A stretch of 40,300 bases of DNA from Dehalococcoidia bacterium UBA2158 (GTDB taxonomy: Bacteria > Chloroflexota > Dehalococcoidia > Lucifugimonadales > UBA3495), in NCBI GenBank assembly GCA_002328185.1, contig DCWQ01000050.1, forward strand, positions 11,102 to 51,401, given 5' to 3'. Under the pieces are notes generated by a model. It was not told the DNA's origin, did no database searches, and was given only the letters and a program-made list of their open reading frames with translations. Position numbers and translations under genes: made by a program. Positions 1 through 7,950 of this stretch are shown piece after piece (within the stretch, counting starts at the first letter, position 1; the number at the start of each line of letters is the position of its first letter).

Positions 1-38
1 ATTACCTTGTGGTCAACATTGCGGAAGGATGGATCGAA

Positions 39-1880
39 TCAGGTCGCTGGAATCACCGGCAGCAGGACGTTGGAAGGCCGGCTCTCGTCGTGGTAAACGC
101 TGTTTAGGGCGGTGATTCTGACCGGCGATGCCCCGGGGTTCTCTCCGGTGTTCCCATTCACGTCGAATCTGGGGAAGTTGCTGGACGAGATATCCAGTCT
201 GATTCGGTGGCCTTTGACGAACAGATTAGAGATCGGAAGCAGCCCCACCTCCACATGGTAGACCTCTCCAGGTGTCATTAGTTCTGTCTTTTCCCAGGAA
301 TTCCTGAACTTTACCCGCAATATGCCGTCGGTCAGGTTCAGGGCGTAGCCTTCCGGGTAGTCGGCCGAAGGCGGGTAGACGTCGATAAGCTTGGCGGTGA
401 AGTCGGTGTCCACTGCGCTGGAAGATATCCAGAGTTGGACCGTAACCGGGCCCGTGACCTCCACGCCTTCTGCAAGCAGATCGGTCTGGAACACCAGTAC
501 ATCAGACCGGGACGCCAGGGGCAGATAGGGCTGCTCGGAGCCGAAAAACTCCGCGGATTCCCTCTGGTCAAAACCGCCTGCGACCATCACCGGTTGCCCC
601 GACGAGATGTTTCCGCCGACGGTCGGCACGGGGTGTTCCGGGTCGAATAGATACTTGTCGGGCGGGTTGGGTTCTTGGGGACGTTCCGTGGCGAGTCCGC
701 CTCCGGGCTGGAGGTAAAAGAGCGTGTTCAGGGCTCGGGCCAGCGGCCATTCTTGTTCGCTCCGCCACTGTCCCCCATGGTCGAGTTGCTGCTGTGAGTT
801 CTTGCGTCCAGAACCGCCGCCCATCACGAACAGTTTTACTGGCGGTTCATCTTCCAAACCATTATTCGCGCCCTTGAGCCAGCGTTCGAAGAATTGTAGC
901 CGCAGATGGTTGAAATCCTCGGCCAGGTTGTTGTCTATGATGGCTGATTCGCCGAGGTCGACGTTCCCGGAATGGGTCACTGCCCGCTGTCCGTGAGTCC
1001 ACGCCCCCATCAGCAAGGAAACAGGGCCTTTCTTCGTGCCTGACAGAGCAATGTAATTGTCGGTGGCCGTCCTGGAATACGGGTCGTACCAGGCGCTCAT
1101 ATGCACCTGAGGCACATCGGAGAACACATCGTAGTATTCCTCGACACAAAGACCGATCTGCTTCCAGTAGTCGTCGAAGTTCTCGCGGGTCCAGATGTCC
1201 AGAAGATAGTCCTCATAGTCAGGAGTCCATTGCAGCGGGGAGTGCCCTTTCTTCCAGGGCAACCGCTTGAACCAATCGAAGATGTTTTGGGTTCTGATGG
1301 CCTCCATGACGACGGGGTCCGCGTAGGCTTCTCGGCTCTCGACGGCCTCTTTATAAGCCCAGGTCAGTTGGCGTAGTTCGAAGGCGCCCCCGTTGCGGCA
1401 GGCGTTGAGGAAGGCGTTGGAGAACCCTCCGGAATCCAACCACATGCAGCCCAGGTTGGGCGGGTTCAGACAGGCCGTTGCCGCCTGGGCGTGGGCCGAG
1501 TAGGACAGGCCGTAGGTGCCGACTTTACCTCCGCCCCAGGGTTGCTGAGCCAACCAAGCCATGGTGTCGAAACCGTCTTCACCCTCATCCGTGTACTTGG
1601 TGAACCCGCCCTCAGACTCATAACGCGCCCGGCAGTCTTGCACCACCGTCACGTACCCGTGGGAAGTGAAGAACAGCGCCTCCAGCACCAGGTCTTCCCT
1701 GGTTTTGCTGTAGGGGGTGCGCTGGAGTAGCACCGGGAAAGCGCTATCTAATGGGGCTTCGTTCTTAGCCGGGCGGTAGATATCGCAGGCCAACCGAACG
1801 CCGTCACGCATGGCGACCATGACCCTGGACTCGGTGTGGACTTCATGTAGGGCTTTCTGGTTATCGAAGGGCATCTTCAC
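39..1880 (-). CDS. CocE/NonD family hydrolase (X-Pro dipeptidyl-peptidase-like)
   Basis: A 613-residue alpha/beta-hydrolase of the CocE / X-Pro dipeptidyl-peptidase (S15) type, which cleaves esters or amides. The N-terminus has the family signature of a strand reading VAMRDGVRLACDIYRPA, then VLLQRTPYSK. The nucleophile elbow is GLSYSAH near residue 125, so Ser lies in G-x-S-x-x rather than the more usual GxSYGG. The HGQR segment near residue 297 and the C-terminal jelly-roll half (VTGPVTVQLWISSSAVDTDF, then LPISNLFVKGHRIRLDISSSNFP) complete the architecture. Length is normal for the family. No signal peptide is apparent, so it is probably cytoplasmic. It stands alone on the minus strand, divergent from the thioredoxin-reductase-like gene, and the shared intergenic region holds a palindromic promoter. 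Substrate is unknown; the family ranges from cocaine esterase to cephalosporin acylases. The family call is secure, the substrate is not. Confidence 0.88.
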   Translation of the reverse strand: MKMPFDNQKALHEVHTESRVMVAMRDGVRLACDIYRPAKNEAPLDSAFPVLLQRTPYSKTREDLVLEALFFTSHGYVTVVQDCRARYESEGGFTKYTDEGEDGFDTMAWLAQQPWGGGKVGTYGLSYSAHAQAATACLNPPNLGCMWLDSGGFSNAFLNACRNGGAFELRQLTWAYKEAVESREAYADPVVMEAIRTQNIFDWFKRLPWKKGHSPLQWTPDYEDYLLDIWTRENFDDYWKQIGLCVEEYYDVFSDVPQVHMSAWYDPYSRTATDNYIALSGTKKGPVSLLMGAWTHGQRAVTHSGNVDLGESAIIDNNLAEDFNHLRLQFFERWLKGANNGLEDEPPVKLFVMGGGSGRKNSQQQLDHGGQWRSEQEWPLARALNTLFYLQPGGGLATERPQEPNPPDKYLFDPEHPVPTVGGNISSGQPVMVAGGFDQRESAEFFGSEQPYLPLASRSDVLVFQTDLLAEGVEVTGPVTVQLWISSSAVDTDFTAKLIDVYPPSADYPEGYALNLTDGILRVKFRNSWEKTELMTPGEVYHVEVGLLPISNLFVKGHRIRLDISSSNFPRFDVNGNTGENPGASPVRITALNSVYHDESRPSNVLLPVIPAT

Positions 1881-1971
1881 TTTCTCGTTGTATCTGTGTC
1901 AGGGCTGGCTGCCGGTCAATTCTATGGGCGCGCCGCTTAACCGGCAACCAGACCGATATACACGCCCAGAT

Positions 1972-2004
1972 TATGTTGACACGAAATAGGCGTCAACATA
2001 TAGT
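1972..2004 (+). promoter_or_regulatory. Promoter with overlapping palindromic operator-like site
   Basis: TTGACA (1976-1981), a 17-nt spacer and TATAGT (1999-2004) form a near-consensus sigma-70 promoter reading toward the gene at 2078. A perfect 9-bp inverted repeat, TATGTTGAC (1972-1980) and GTCAACATA (1992-2000) with an 11-nt spacer, covers both promoter elements. Because of this symmetry the minus strand also offers TTGACG with a CATAAT-like -10, which could serve the divergent hydrolase. The symmetric site over the promoter suggests a dimeric repressor; the regulator is unknown. Confidence 0.7.
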
Positions 2005-2077
2005 TAGCCAGCGGGCGGGGCCTTTTTGCGGCAAACCTGTTCCATGACTGAGAATAGACCCCTTGGAGGTGCTCTTT

Positions 2078-3001
2078 TTGGCAGATTATGACGTATTGAT
2101 CGTCGGCGGAGGCCTGGCGGGGATGACAGCCGGCATGTACGCCGCCAACTACGGACTGAGAGCGGGCATCGTTGAGTGCATGATGGGCGGCGCGTCCATC
2201 ATCAACATCGAGAAGATCGACAACTTTCCTGGCTTCCCTGAGGGCATCTCCGGAGCCGAATTGGGTCCGGCGGTTCAGGAACAGGCCATGAACGCCGGGG
2301 CTGATTTCATCATGGGCGAAACGACCAAAATCACCAAAGACGGCGACTACCGTGTGGTGACCAGCGACGCCGGTGAATTACGGGCCAAGGCGGTAATCAT
2401 TGCGGCCGGTTCCACCCTACGCCAGTTGGGCATACCGGGCGAAGAGGAGTACTTCGGCCGAGGTGTCTCCCAGTGCGCCACCTGCGACGGCCCTCTATAT
2501 ATGAACCAGGTTGTTGCCGTGGCCGGCGGCGGCGATTCGGCGGCTGACGAAGCCATCACCCTCACCGAGTACTGCGAACGGGTTCTTCTAATCCACCGCC
2601 GGGACCAGCTAAGCGCGCAACAGTCGCTCATCGACCGGGTCGGCGAGAACCGCAAGATAGAGGTCGTCTGGAACACGGTTGTCGAAGAGGTTCTGGGCGC
2701 CGATACGGTCTCGGGACTCCGGCTGCGTAACACCGTGACCAACATGGAGAACGCCATGGAGCTGTCGGGGTTGTTCGTTTACATCGGACTTGAGCCCAAC
2801 TCGGGCCTGGTTGACGGGCTCTTGAAGACCGACAACGCCGGCCACATCCCGACAAATGTTTCCATGGAAACCGAAGTCCCGGGGGTCTATGCCATCGGTG
2901 ACCTGCGGCAGAACTCCTCTTCACAATTGGTCTCCGCCGCCGGAGACGGCGCAACGGCAGCCGTCGCGACCTTCAAGTACATCTCCAGTAAATCCTGGTA
3001 A
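2078..3001 (+). CDS. Thioredoxin-reductase-like FAD/NAD(P)H oxidoreductase
   Basis: A flavoprotein of the thioredoxin reductase class (307 residues), which moves electrons from NAD(P)H through FAD to a redox-active disulfide. Visible are the FAD-binding GGGLAG fold at residues 10-15, the CATC disulfide at 133-136, the second nucleotide-binding GGGDSAADEA motif, and the C-terminal YAIGDLR FAD motif. I start at the TTG at 2078 (MADYDVLIVGGG) because GGAGG at 2065-2069 is ideally spaced; an upstream TTG at 2063 would add five residues but overlaps that Shine-Dalgarno. It has its own strong promoter. The CoA-binding gene follows after 14 nt, so the two form an operon. It could reduce thioredoxin or a dedicated partner; the candidate selenoprotein immediately downstream makes a redox pairing plausible, which is inference. 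Confidence 0.92.
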   Translation: MADYDVLIVGGGLAGMTAGMYAANYGLRAGIVECMMGGASIINIEKIDNFPGFPEGISGAELGPAVQEQAMNAGADFIMGETTKITKDGDYRVVTSDAGELRAKAVIIAAGSTLRQLGIPGEEEYFGRGVSQCATCDGPLYMNQVVAVAGGGDSAADEAITLTEYCERVLLIHRRDQLSAQQSLIDRVGENRKIEVVWNTVVEEVLGADTVSGLRLRNTVTNMENAMELSGLFVYIGLEPNSGLVDGLLKTDNAGHIPTNVSMETEVPGVYAIGDLRQNSSSQLVSAAGDGATAAVATFKYISSKSW

Positions 3002-3015
3002 CTAACGGAGGACCC

Positions 3016-3438
3016 ATGGACCTAGTAGACGAGCAGCTACAGAACAGCAAGACCATCGCGGTGGTTGGCCTGTCCGGCGACCCGGACCGTATCAGCTACC
3101 GTGTCACCCGGTACATGCAGGGACAGGGCTACCGGATAATCCCGGTTAACCCGATGATCGAAGAGGTTCTGGGCGAAAAGAGCTACCCGGACCTCAAATC
3201 GGTCCCCGGGCCCATCGACATGGTGAACATCTTCCGGCGTTCGGAGTTGGTGGCGCCGGTGGTCGAGCAGGCCATCGAGATCGGCGTGAAATATATTTGG
3301 ATGCAGGACGGGGTAATCAATCTCGAATGGGCCGCCAAAGCGGAGGCCGCCGGCATTCCGGTGATCATGGACGATTGAACTCTCAGGCAACATCGCCGCC
3401 GGTCTGGCGGCCAACGAGCTGGGGGCGCCGGGAACTAG
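3016..3438 (+). CDS. CoA-binding domain protein, candidate selenoprotein (UGA at 3376)
   Basis: A CoA_binding_2 (YccU-like) Rossmann protein. The nucleotide fold is seen at AVVGLSGDPDR (about residues 14-24), followed by IIPVNP, DMVNIFRR and the VKYIWMQ strand. Homologues finish with VxMDxC plus a short helix; here the frame reads IMDD, then TGA at the exact Cys position (codon 121), and continues TLRQHRRRSGG to TAG at 3436-3438. The continuation resembles the family's usual tail, so the protein is probably 140 residues with Sec121 rather than 120. A hairpin with loop GGTCT starts 17 nt after the UGA. The start ATG is preceded by GGAGG. It lies 14 nt after the thioredoxin-reductase-like gene. 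If the UGA is a real stop, only the last ~20 residues are lost. The CoA-binding assignment is strong; Sec decoding is inference supported by position and RNA structure. Confidence 0.75.
3376..3411 (+). promoter_or_regulatory. Candidate bacterial SECIS element downstream of UGA
   Basis: After TGA (3376-3378) come 16 nt, then GCCGCC (3395-3400), loop GGTCT (3401-3405) and GGCGGC (3406-3411). This is a perfect six-pair GC stem whose loop begins 23 nt after the UGA. The GGUCU loop is the one known from the Escherichia coli fdhF SECIS that binds SelB, and the spacing is within the range described for bacterial SECIS elements. Confidence 0.7.
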
Positions 3439-3447
3439 GCGCCCACT

Positions 3448-3545
3448 CGTCATTCCAGCGAAGGCTGGAATCCAGGATGCTCTCAGGGCATGAAGACTGA
3501 ATTTCGCAATCAATCTGGATTTTGGCCTTCGCCAGAATGACCGGA
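3448..3545. repeat. Dispersed GTCATTCC...GGAATGAC-type palindromic element, copy 1
   Basis: Left part CGTCATTCCAGCG/AAGGCTGGAATCC (3448-3474) is a small hairpin. The right part (3514-3541) ends in GGCCTTCGCCAGAATGAC and is complementary in outline. Related copies lie at 15193-15362 and 36509-36606, always intergenic. Confidence 0.75.
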
Positions 3546-3576
3546 GGGATGGGACGTTCACTCAACACCTTACCTA

Positions 3577-3606
3577 TAGACAATCTTATATTGGAATCAT
3601 TATAAT
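3577..3606 (+). promoter_or_regulatory. Sigma-70-type promoter upstream of the DUF1800 gene
   Basis: TAGACA (3577-3582, five of six consensus bases), an 18-nt spacer and TATAAT (3601-3606, perfect) lie about 100 nt before the start of the DUF1800 gene. No other gene begins between them. Confidence 0.6.
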
Positions 3607-3702
3607 CTGCCCAACGACAACCCGCTAAAAAACGCCAACTGGCCGGTCCAAATCCGGTTGGTTCCCCCGGACCCCAGACTTTACGCGGAAGGAGCGATAC
3701 CG

Positions 3703-5106
3703 ATGGCCAGTCCCGATATCGAGCTTATGGCTCACCTAATACGACGCGCCGGATTCGGCGCAACCTACGAAGAACTGGAACGGTTCGCCGCCAAAGGCTA
3801 CGCGGCCACGGTGGACGAACTGCTCAGCCCCATGGAGCAGCCCGACCTGGAAATGGACCTGCTGGAGCGGTATTTCATTGACTGGAAAGAGATGAACGCC
3901 CTTGAGGTCAACCAGGCGTATCTCACCTACCGTATGATCAACACCAAGCGCCCCCTACAAGAGAAGATGACCCTCTTCTGGCACGGCATTTTCTGCGTCG
4001 GCAACTCCAAGTGTGAGCACGGCGGCCAGATACAGACCCAATTGAACATGTTCCGGGAAAAGGGTATGGGCAGCTTCCCCGAGTTGCTGCTGGCCCTCTC
4101 GGTAGACCCGGCAATGGTCTTCTACCTGGACAACTGCATGAGCCACAAGGACGCCATCAACGAGAACTTCGGGCGGGAACTCCTGGAGTTGTTCGCCATG
4201 GGCGTCGGCATGGACGGCCACGCCAACTACACCGAGGAAGACGTCAAGGAGTGTGCCCGGGCCTTCACCGGCTGGACCATCGCCAACGCCATCCCTCGCT
4301 ATCCATACGGCCGCTTCCCTTCGACTTTCGCCTTCAACGCCGCCGACCATGACTACGGCGAGAAGACGTTCCAAGGTGAGACCGGCAACTTCAACGGCGA
4401 CGACATCATCGAGATCATCGTGAAACAACCCTCCGCAGGCCGTTTCATCGCCCGCCACCTGTACAACTTTTTCGTGGCTGATGAGCCTCAGATTCCCGCA
4501 TGGCAGGAGACTCCTCCCCGCGATATGGACGCCATCAAAGAGATGGAAGACGCCTATTTCGAGTCGGGCTACAACCTCACCGCCATGCTGCGGGTGCTGT
4601 TCAACTCCGACTGGTTCAAGGCCGCCCGCTTCGAGAAGGTCAAGAGCCCAGCAGAGACCGTGGCCGGTACCATGCGTTTGGTCCAAGACTTCACCAGCCC
4701 CAAGCCGGGCCTCCACCCCATCGCCATGGAGATCCGCTACATGGGCCAAGACCTGATGAACCCGCCGACAGTCGAGGGCTGGCACACCGGCCAAGAGTGG
4801 ATCGACAGTGGAACGTTGGTCGAACGCATCAATTTCACCGCCGACCAGATGGGGAACGTGGACCACCCTGGCGTGAAGGCGATCATCGACCGCCTAGGTT
4901 CCGAGGGCATCACCGAGCCTTCCGCCTTGGTCGACCGCTGCCTGGACATGGTTGGGGCCTACTCCCTGCCCGAAGAAACCCGTGCTTATCTGATGGACCA
5001 TATCGACAAGTCCGGCGAATTGAAGCCTGGGAGCGAGTCCTTCGGCGGTATCGTCGCCCAGACTCTGCAGCTCATAGTGGCGACCCAGGAGTACCAGTTC
5101 GCCTAG
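3703..5106 (+). CDS. DUF1800 family protein
   Basis: A 467-residue DUF1800 protein. The signature N-terminus is LIRRAGFGAT, followed by the family blocks MTLFWHGIFCVGNSK, NFGRELLELFAMGV, YTEEDVKECARAFTGWT, FARHLYNFFV-like (FIARHLYNFF) and PPTVEGWHTGQEWID. The start chosen is ATG 3703, with GGAAGGAG nine or so nt upstream; a GTG-type start at 3658 would add 15 unconserved residues. DUF1800 genes almost always precede a DUF1501 gene, and that is the case here, with the DUF1501 start 69 nt after this stop. The biochemical role of the pair is unknown; many members are exported by Tat, but I see no signal peptide in this one. It is probably the first gene of an operon with DUF1501 and perhaps the NHL gene. 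Confidence 0.93.
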   Translation: MASPDIELMAHLIRRAGFGATYEELERFAAKGYAATVDELLSPMEQPDLEMDLLERYFIDWKEMNALEVNQAYLTYRMINTKRPLQEKMTLFWHGIFCVGNSKCEHGGQIQTQLNMFREKGMGSFPELLLALSVDPAMVFYLDNCMSHKDAINENFGRELLELFAMGVGMDGHANYTEEDVKECARAFTGWTIANAIPRYPYGRFPSTFAFNAADHDYGEKTFQGETGNFNGDDIIEIIVKQPSAGRFIARHLYNFFVADEPQIPAWQETPPRDMDAIKEMEDAYFESGYNLTAMLRVLFNSDWFKAARFEKVKSPAETVAGTMRLVQDFTSPKPGLHPIAMEIRYMGQDLMNPPTVEGWHTGQEWIDSGTLVERINFTADQMGNVDHPGVKAIIDRLGSEGITEPSALVDRCLDMVGAYSLPEETRAYLMDHIDKSGELKPGSESFGGIVAQTLQLIVATQEYQFA

Positions 5107-5175
5107 GCTCGAATACAATTCGTTTATAGAATGGCAAAGATTCAACTCCGATCAGAACCCAGGAGATGGCGACAT

Positions 5176-6306
5176 ATGACCTCAACTAAAAAAGACCCGG
5201 TCTTGGCCGTATTGCAGCTTTCGGGCGGCAACGACGCCTTGAATACTATAGTCCCCTACAGCGACCCTCTATATTTTGACCACCGGCCTTCGGTCCGGGT
5301 ATCGGAAGAAAGTGTCCTGAAGATAGACGACAAGATTGCCTTCAATCCGGCCATGGCCCCCATCAAAGAGCTCTATGACCAAGGCAAGGTAGCCATCATC
5401 TTGGGTGTGGGCTATCCCAACCCGAACCGCTCCCACTTCCGCTCTATGGACATCTGGCACACTTGCGAGCCGGAGAAGGTGGGCAACGAAGGCTGGCTGG
5501 GCCGCGCCATCCGCGACCTTGACCCCAAGGGAGAGAACGTCCTCACAGGCGTGAACTTCGGCCGGGGCCTCCCCCGTTCTTTGGCAGCTCCCGGAGTGCC
5601 GGTGGCGTCGGTGGGCAACCTGGAGACCTACGGCGTGCTCACAGGCATCGAGGACGAGCAGAGAGAAGAAGCGCTGGATATCTTCTCGCGCATGTACTCC
5701 CCGGCAACGGGCCGCGGCCAGGTGATGGACTATCTATCCCACACCGGCATGGACGCGCTCAAGGGCGCCGACATCCTCAGCACTGCGCCTGAGAAGTATT
5801 CTTCCACCGTTGAATACGGGAATAACTCCGTCTCCCAGTACATGAGGAACATCGCGCAGACTCACATCGCCGATTTCGGCACCCGGTTCCTGTATACCAC
5901 CGCCCCCTACAACAGCTTCGACACCCACGCCGGTCAGATGGTGGGACACTCCGCGCTCTGGACCGATGTTTCGGCCGCCGTGCGTGATTTCCAGTCCGAC
6001 TTGGTCGCGAGCGACGCTGCCGACAACATGACGCTGCTGGTCTTCACCGAGTTCGGACGCCGGGTGCGCGACAACGGCTCCGGCACCGACCACGGCTCTG
6101 GTGGAATCGCTTTCGTCGTCGGCGAGAACGTCAAGGGCGGAATCTACGGCGAGTATCCGTCGCTGGAAGAGAGCAAGCTGCTGGAAGGCGACCTGCACTT
6201 CAACAACGATTTCCGGGGCCTCTACTCCACCCTCTTGGAAAAATGGATCGGTCTAGACGCTAAGTCCGTGGTGGGCGGAGCTTTCGAACAGATGGATTTC
6301 ATCTAA
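5176..6306 (+). CDS. DUF1501 family protein
   Basis: A 376-residue DUF1501 protein (alkaline-phosphatase-like fold family). Signature stretches are VLQLSGGNDALNTIVPYSD at the N-terminus, NRSHFRSMDIWHT, YNSFDTHAGQM and TEFGRRVRDNGSGTDHGSGG; the last carries the His/Asp residues thought to bind metal in the fold. ATG 5176 is preferred because AGGAG lies ten nt before it. The alternative ATG at 5131 adds 15 residues with an Arg-rich patch (EPRRWRH) but no hydrophobic stretch. Most DUF1501 proteins carry a twin-arginine signal, and this one apparently lacks it, which would place it in the cytoplasm. It follows the DUF1800 gene and precedes the NHL propeller gene on the same strand. Confidence 0.93.
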   Translation: MTSTKKDPVLAVLQLSGGNDALNTIVPYSDPLYFDHRPSVRVSEESVLKIDDKIAFNPAMAPIKELYDQGKVAIILGVGYPNPNRSHFRSMDIWHTCEPEKVGNEGWLGRAIRDLDPKGENVLTGVNFGRGLPRSLAAPGVPVASVGNLETYGVLTGIEDEQREEALDIFSRMYSPATGRGQVMDYLSHTGMDALKGADILSTAPEKYSSTVEYGNNSVSQYMRNIAQTHIADFGTRFLYTTAPYNSFDTHAGQMVGHSALWTDVSAAVRDFQSDLVASDAADNMTLLVFTEFGRRVRDNGSGTDHGSGGIAFVVGENVKGGIYGEYPSLEESKLLEGDLHFNNDFRGLYSTLLEKWIGLDAKSVVGGAFEQMDFI

Positions 6307-6359
6307 GCAATTGCTAGCAACCAGGCAGATGAAACAGAACCGAACAACTATAAGAGGTA

Positions 6360-7391
6360 ATGATGACTACTGAAGCTTTGGGCGTATCCCTTCAATATAG
6401 TCATAGCATCGGGCGCGGCGAGTTCGCCGGCCCCGGTTTCCGCAATCCCGTGGCCCTCGCCAGGGGAGCGGACGACATCATGTACGTAGTCAACCGGGCC
6501 TATGAGTACCGGCCCGACGGCAAACGGGTGACCATGTGCACTGTCGATGAGGAATACATCGGCGAGTTCGCCCGTGGCGTCCATACTGCCGGAGTGACCG
6601 ACATGGTCACCGAAGACGGCTCCCTCATCTGGCCCACCAGCGTTGCCCTCGACCAGGCCGGCAACGTCTACGTGGCCGACGAGTGGCTGAACCGCATCTC
6701 CATCTTCACCAAGGATGGTGAATGGATCGGCAAGTGGGGCACGGAAGGAAGCGCCGCCGGCGAACTGAACCGTCCCTCTGGCATGATATTCGACACTGAC
6801 GACAATCTCTTGATCGTCGATAGCCAGAACAACCGCATCCAGAAGTTGACCAAGGACGGCAAGTTCATCTCCTCGTTCGGGTCTCAAGGCTCCGGAGACG
6901 GGGAATTCAATCTGCCTTGGGGCATCGACCTGGACAAGGACGGCAACATCTACATCGCAGACTGGCGTAACGACCGCATCCAAAAGTTTACCAAGGGCGG
7001 CAAGTTCGTGATGGCCTTCGGTACTTCCGGAACCGAGCCCGGCGAGTTCAACCGCCCCACTGGCGTCGCCGTGGACCGCACCGGCATGATCTACGTGGCT
7101 GACTGGGGCAACGAGCGCATGCAGATGTTCGACCCGGCCGGCAAGTTCGTGACTCTGACCACCGGCGACGGCTCGATGTCCAAATGGGGCAAGGACAAAC
7201 TGGACGGCAACGCCGAGATGTGGGAACTGCGGGGAATCGCCCAGGGCATCGAGCGGGAGAAGGACTTCTGGGGACCGGTGGCAGTGGCAGTAGACAACGA
7301 AGACCGCGTGTTCGTGGTCGAGTCCTGCCGCAACCGCATCCAGGTTTATCGCCGGCAAGAGCCCATCTTCAGAGGCGGTGGAAGGCTTTAG
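6360..7391 (+). CDS. NHL-repeat six-bladed beta-propeller protein
   Basis: A 343-residue protein made of NHL repeats. At least five blades are visible by the recurrent pattern GEFN-P-G-(I/V)-x-(V/L)-D-x-x-G-N-(I/V)-Y-(V/I)-A-D-x-x-N-x-R-(I/M)-Q. Examples are VALDQAGNVYVADEWLNRI near residues 95-113, IDLDKDGNIYIADWRNDRI, VAVDRTGMIYVADWGNERM and VAVDNEDRVFVVESCRNRI. NHL propellers are ligand-binding or enzymatic scaffolds; no catalytic site can be assigned here. ATG occurs at 6360 and 6363; AGAGG at 6353-6357 fits the second slightly better. No signal peptide is seen. It lies 53 nt after the DUF1501 gene, so it may share that transcript, and a terminator-like hairpin follows the stop codon. Confidence 0.9.
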   Translation: MMTTEALGVSLQYSHSIGRGEFAGPGFRNPVALARGADDIMYVVNRAYEYRPDGKRVTMCTVDEEYIGEFARGVHTAGVTDMVTEDGSLIWPTSVALDQAGNVYVADEWLNRISIFTKDGEWIGKWGTEGSAAGELNRPSGMIFDTDDNLLIVDSQNNRIQKLTKDGKFISSFGSQGSGDGEFNLPWGIDLDKDGNIYIADWRNDRIQKFTKGGKFVMAFGTSGTEPGEFNRPTGVAVDRTGMIYVADWGNERMQMFDPAGKFVTLTTGDGSMSKWGKDKLDGNAEMWELRGIAQGIEREKDFWGPVAVAVDNEDRVFVVESCRNRIQVYRRQEPIFRGGGRL

Positions 7392-7392
7392 G

Positions 7393-7416
7393 AGCTGTCA
7401 GCTAACAGCTTTCAGC
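7393..7416. repeat. Short repeat AGCTGTCAGC-N6-CTTTCAGC, copy 1
   Basis: AGCTGTCAGC (7393-7402), six bases, then CTTTCAGC (7409-7416). The same arrangement occurs at 38287-38310. Both copies sit directly after a stop codon. Confidence 0.6.
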
Positions 7417-7431
7417 ATTCTGCTAAATAAA

Positions 7432-7453
7432 AAAGGGGACTTTGTCTCCCTTT
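7432..7453 (+). terminator. Probable intrinsic terminator after the NHL gene
   Basis: AAAGGGGAC (7432-7440), loop TTT and GTCTCCCTTT (7444-7453) pair with one bulged T. The T tract is short, so strength is uncertain; it separates the NHL gene from the Fur-type gene. Confidence 0.5.
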
Positions 7454-7481
7454 ACTCAACCACTTAATAGGCAGCAGTATT

Positions 7482-7934
7482 ATGACTACCCAGAACGAGC
7501 TAGGGGCACAGCTAAAAACTCTGGGAATCAGACTTACGCCGCAGCGGTTGGCCATCGCCGAAGTTGTGGTGAACTCTGGCGACCACCCATCGGTGAAGCA
7601 GATCTTCGGACGAGTGAAGGAGTTCTTCCCCTACGTGACGCTGGCAACGGTCTATTCCACACTGACCGTGCTGGAGCAGGCTGGAATAGTCCGGGAGTTG
7701 CCCTTCCAGAAGCAGTCTCGCTATGACGCCAACCTCTCGCCCCACGCCAACCTGGTCTGTGTCGGCTGTGGCAGCGTCCATGACGCCGACGTCGGCCAAG
7801 AGATGGTGGCCGACCTGCGCCAACGGTTAGAGACTACTTCAGAATTCCGGTTCACCGGCCAGCGTGTCGACTTCTACGGCTGGTGCCCCAATTGCGCCAA
7901 CCGCCGCAACCACCAGACGGATTCCCCGAACTAA
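7482..7934 (+). CDS. Fur/PerR family metal-dependent transcriptional repressor
   Basis: A 150-residue Fur-family DNA-binding repressor. The winged helix shows the family pattern RLTPQRLAIAEVV (17-30) and TLATVYSTLTVLEQAGIV (53-70). The structural zinc pairs are CVGC (93-96) and CPNC (135-138). Potential regulatory-metal ligands at PerR positions are H35 (HPSVKQIF), D82 and H88 in YDANLSPHANLVC. The second His of PerR's HxH is Asn here, so peroxide sensing by His oxidation may be altered. PerR-like is my preferred subtype over Fur or Zur, with moderate confidence. The start ATG has a weak Shine-Dalgarno (GGCAG). The neighbouring genes give no obvious regulon, although redox genes (reductase, peroxiredoxin-like) occur elsewhere in the window. 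Confidence 0.9.
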   Translation: MTTQNELGAQLKTLGIRLTPQRLAIAEVVVNSGDHPSVKQIFGRVKEFFPYVTLATVYSTLTVLEQAGIVRELPFQKQSRYDANLSPHANLVCVGCGSVHDADVGQEMVADLRQRLETTSEFRFTGQRVDFYGWCPNCANRRNHQTDSPN

Positions 7935-7950
7935 CAGCGCCGATTAGCCC

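Noticed and set aside
3955..4866. Open frame of 303 codons antisense to the DUF1800 gene
   Set aside because: Shadow of a well-supported gene with strong codon bias; no motif and no ribosome binding site.
6348..7358. Long open frame (336 codons) antisense to the NHL gene
   Set aside because: It mirrors the repetitive high-GC NHL coding sequence; its translation shows no family motif, while the plus strand has clear NHL blades.
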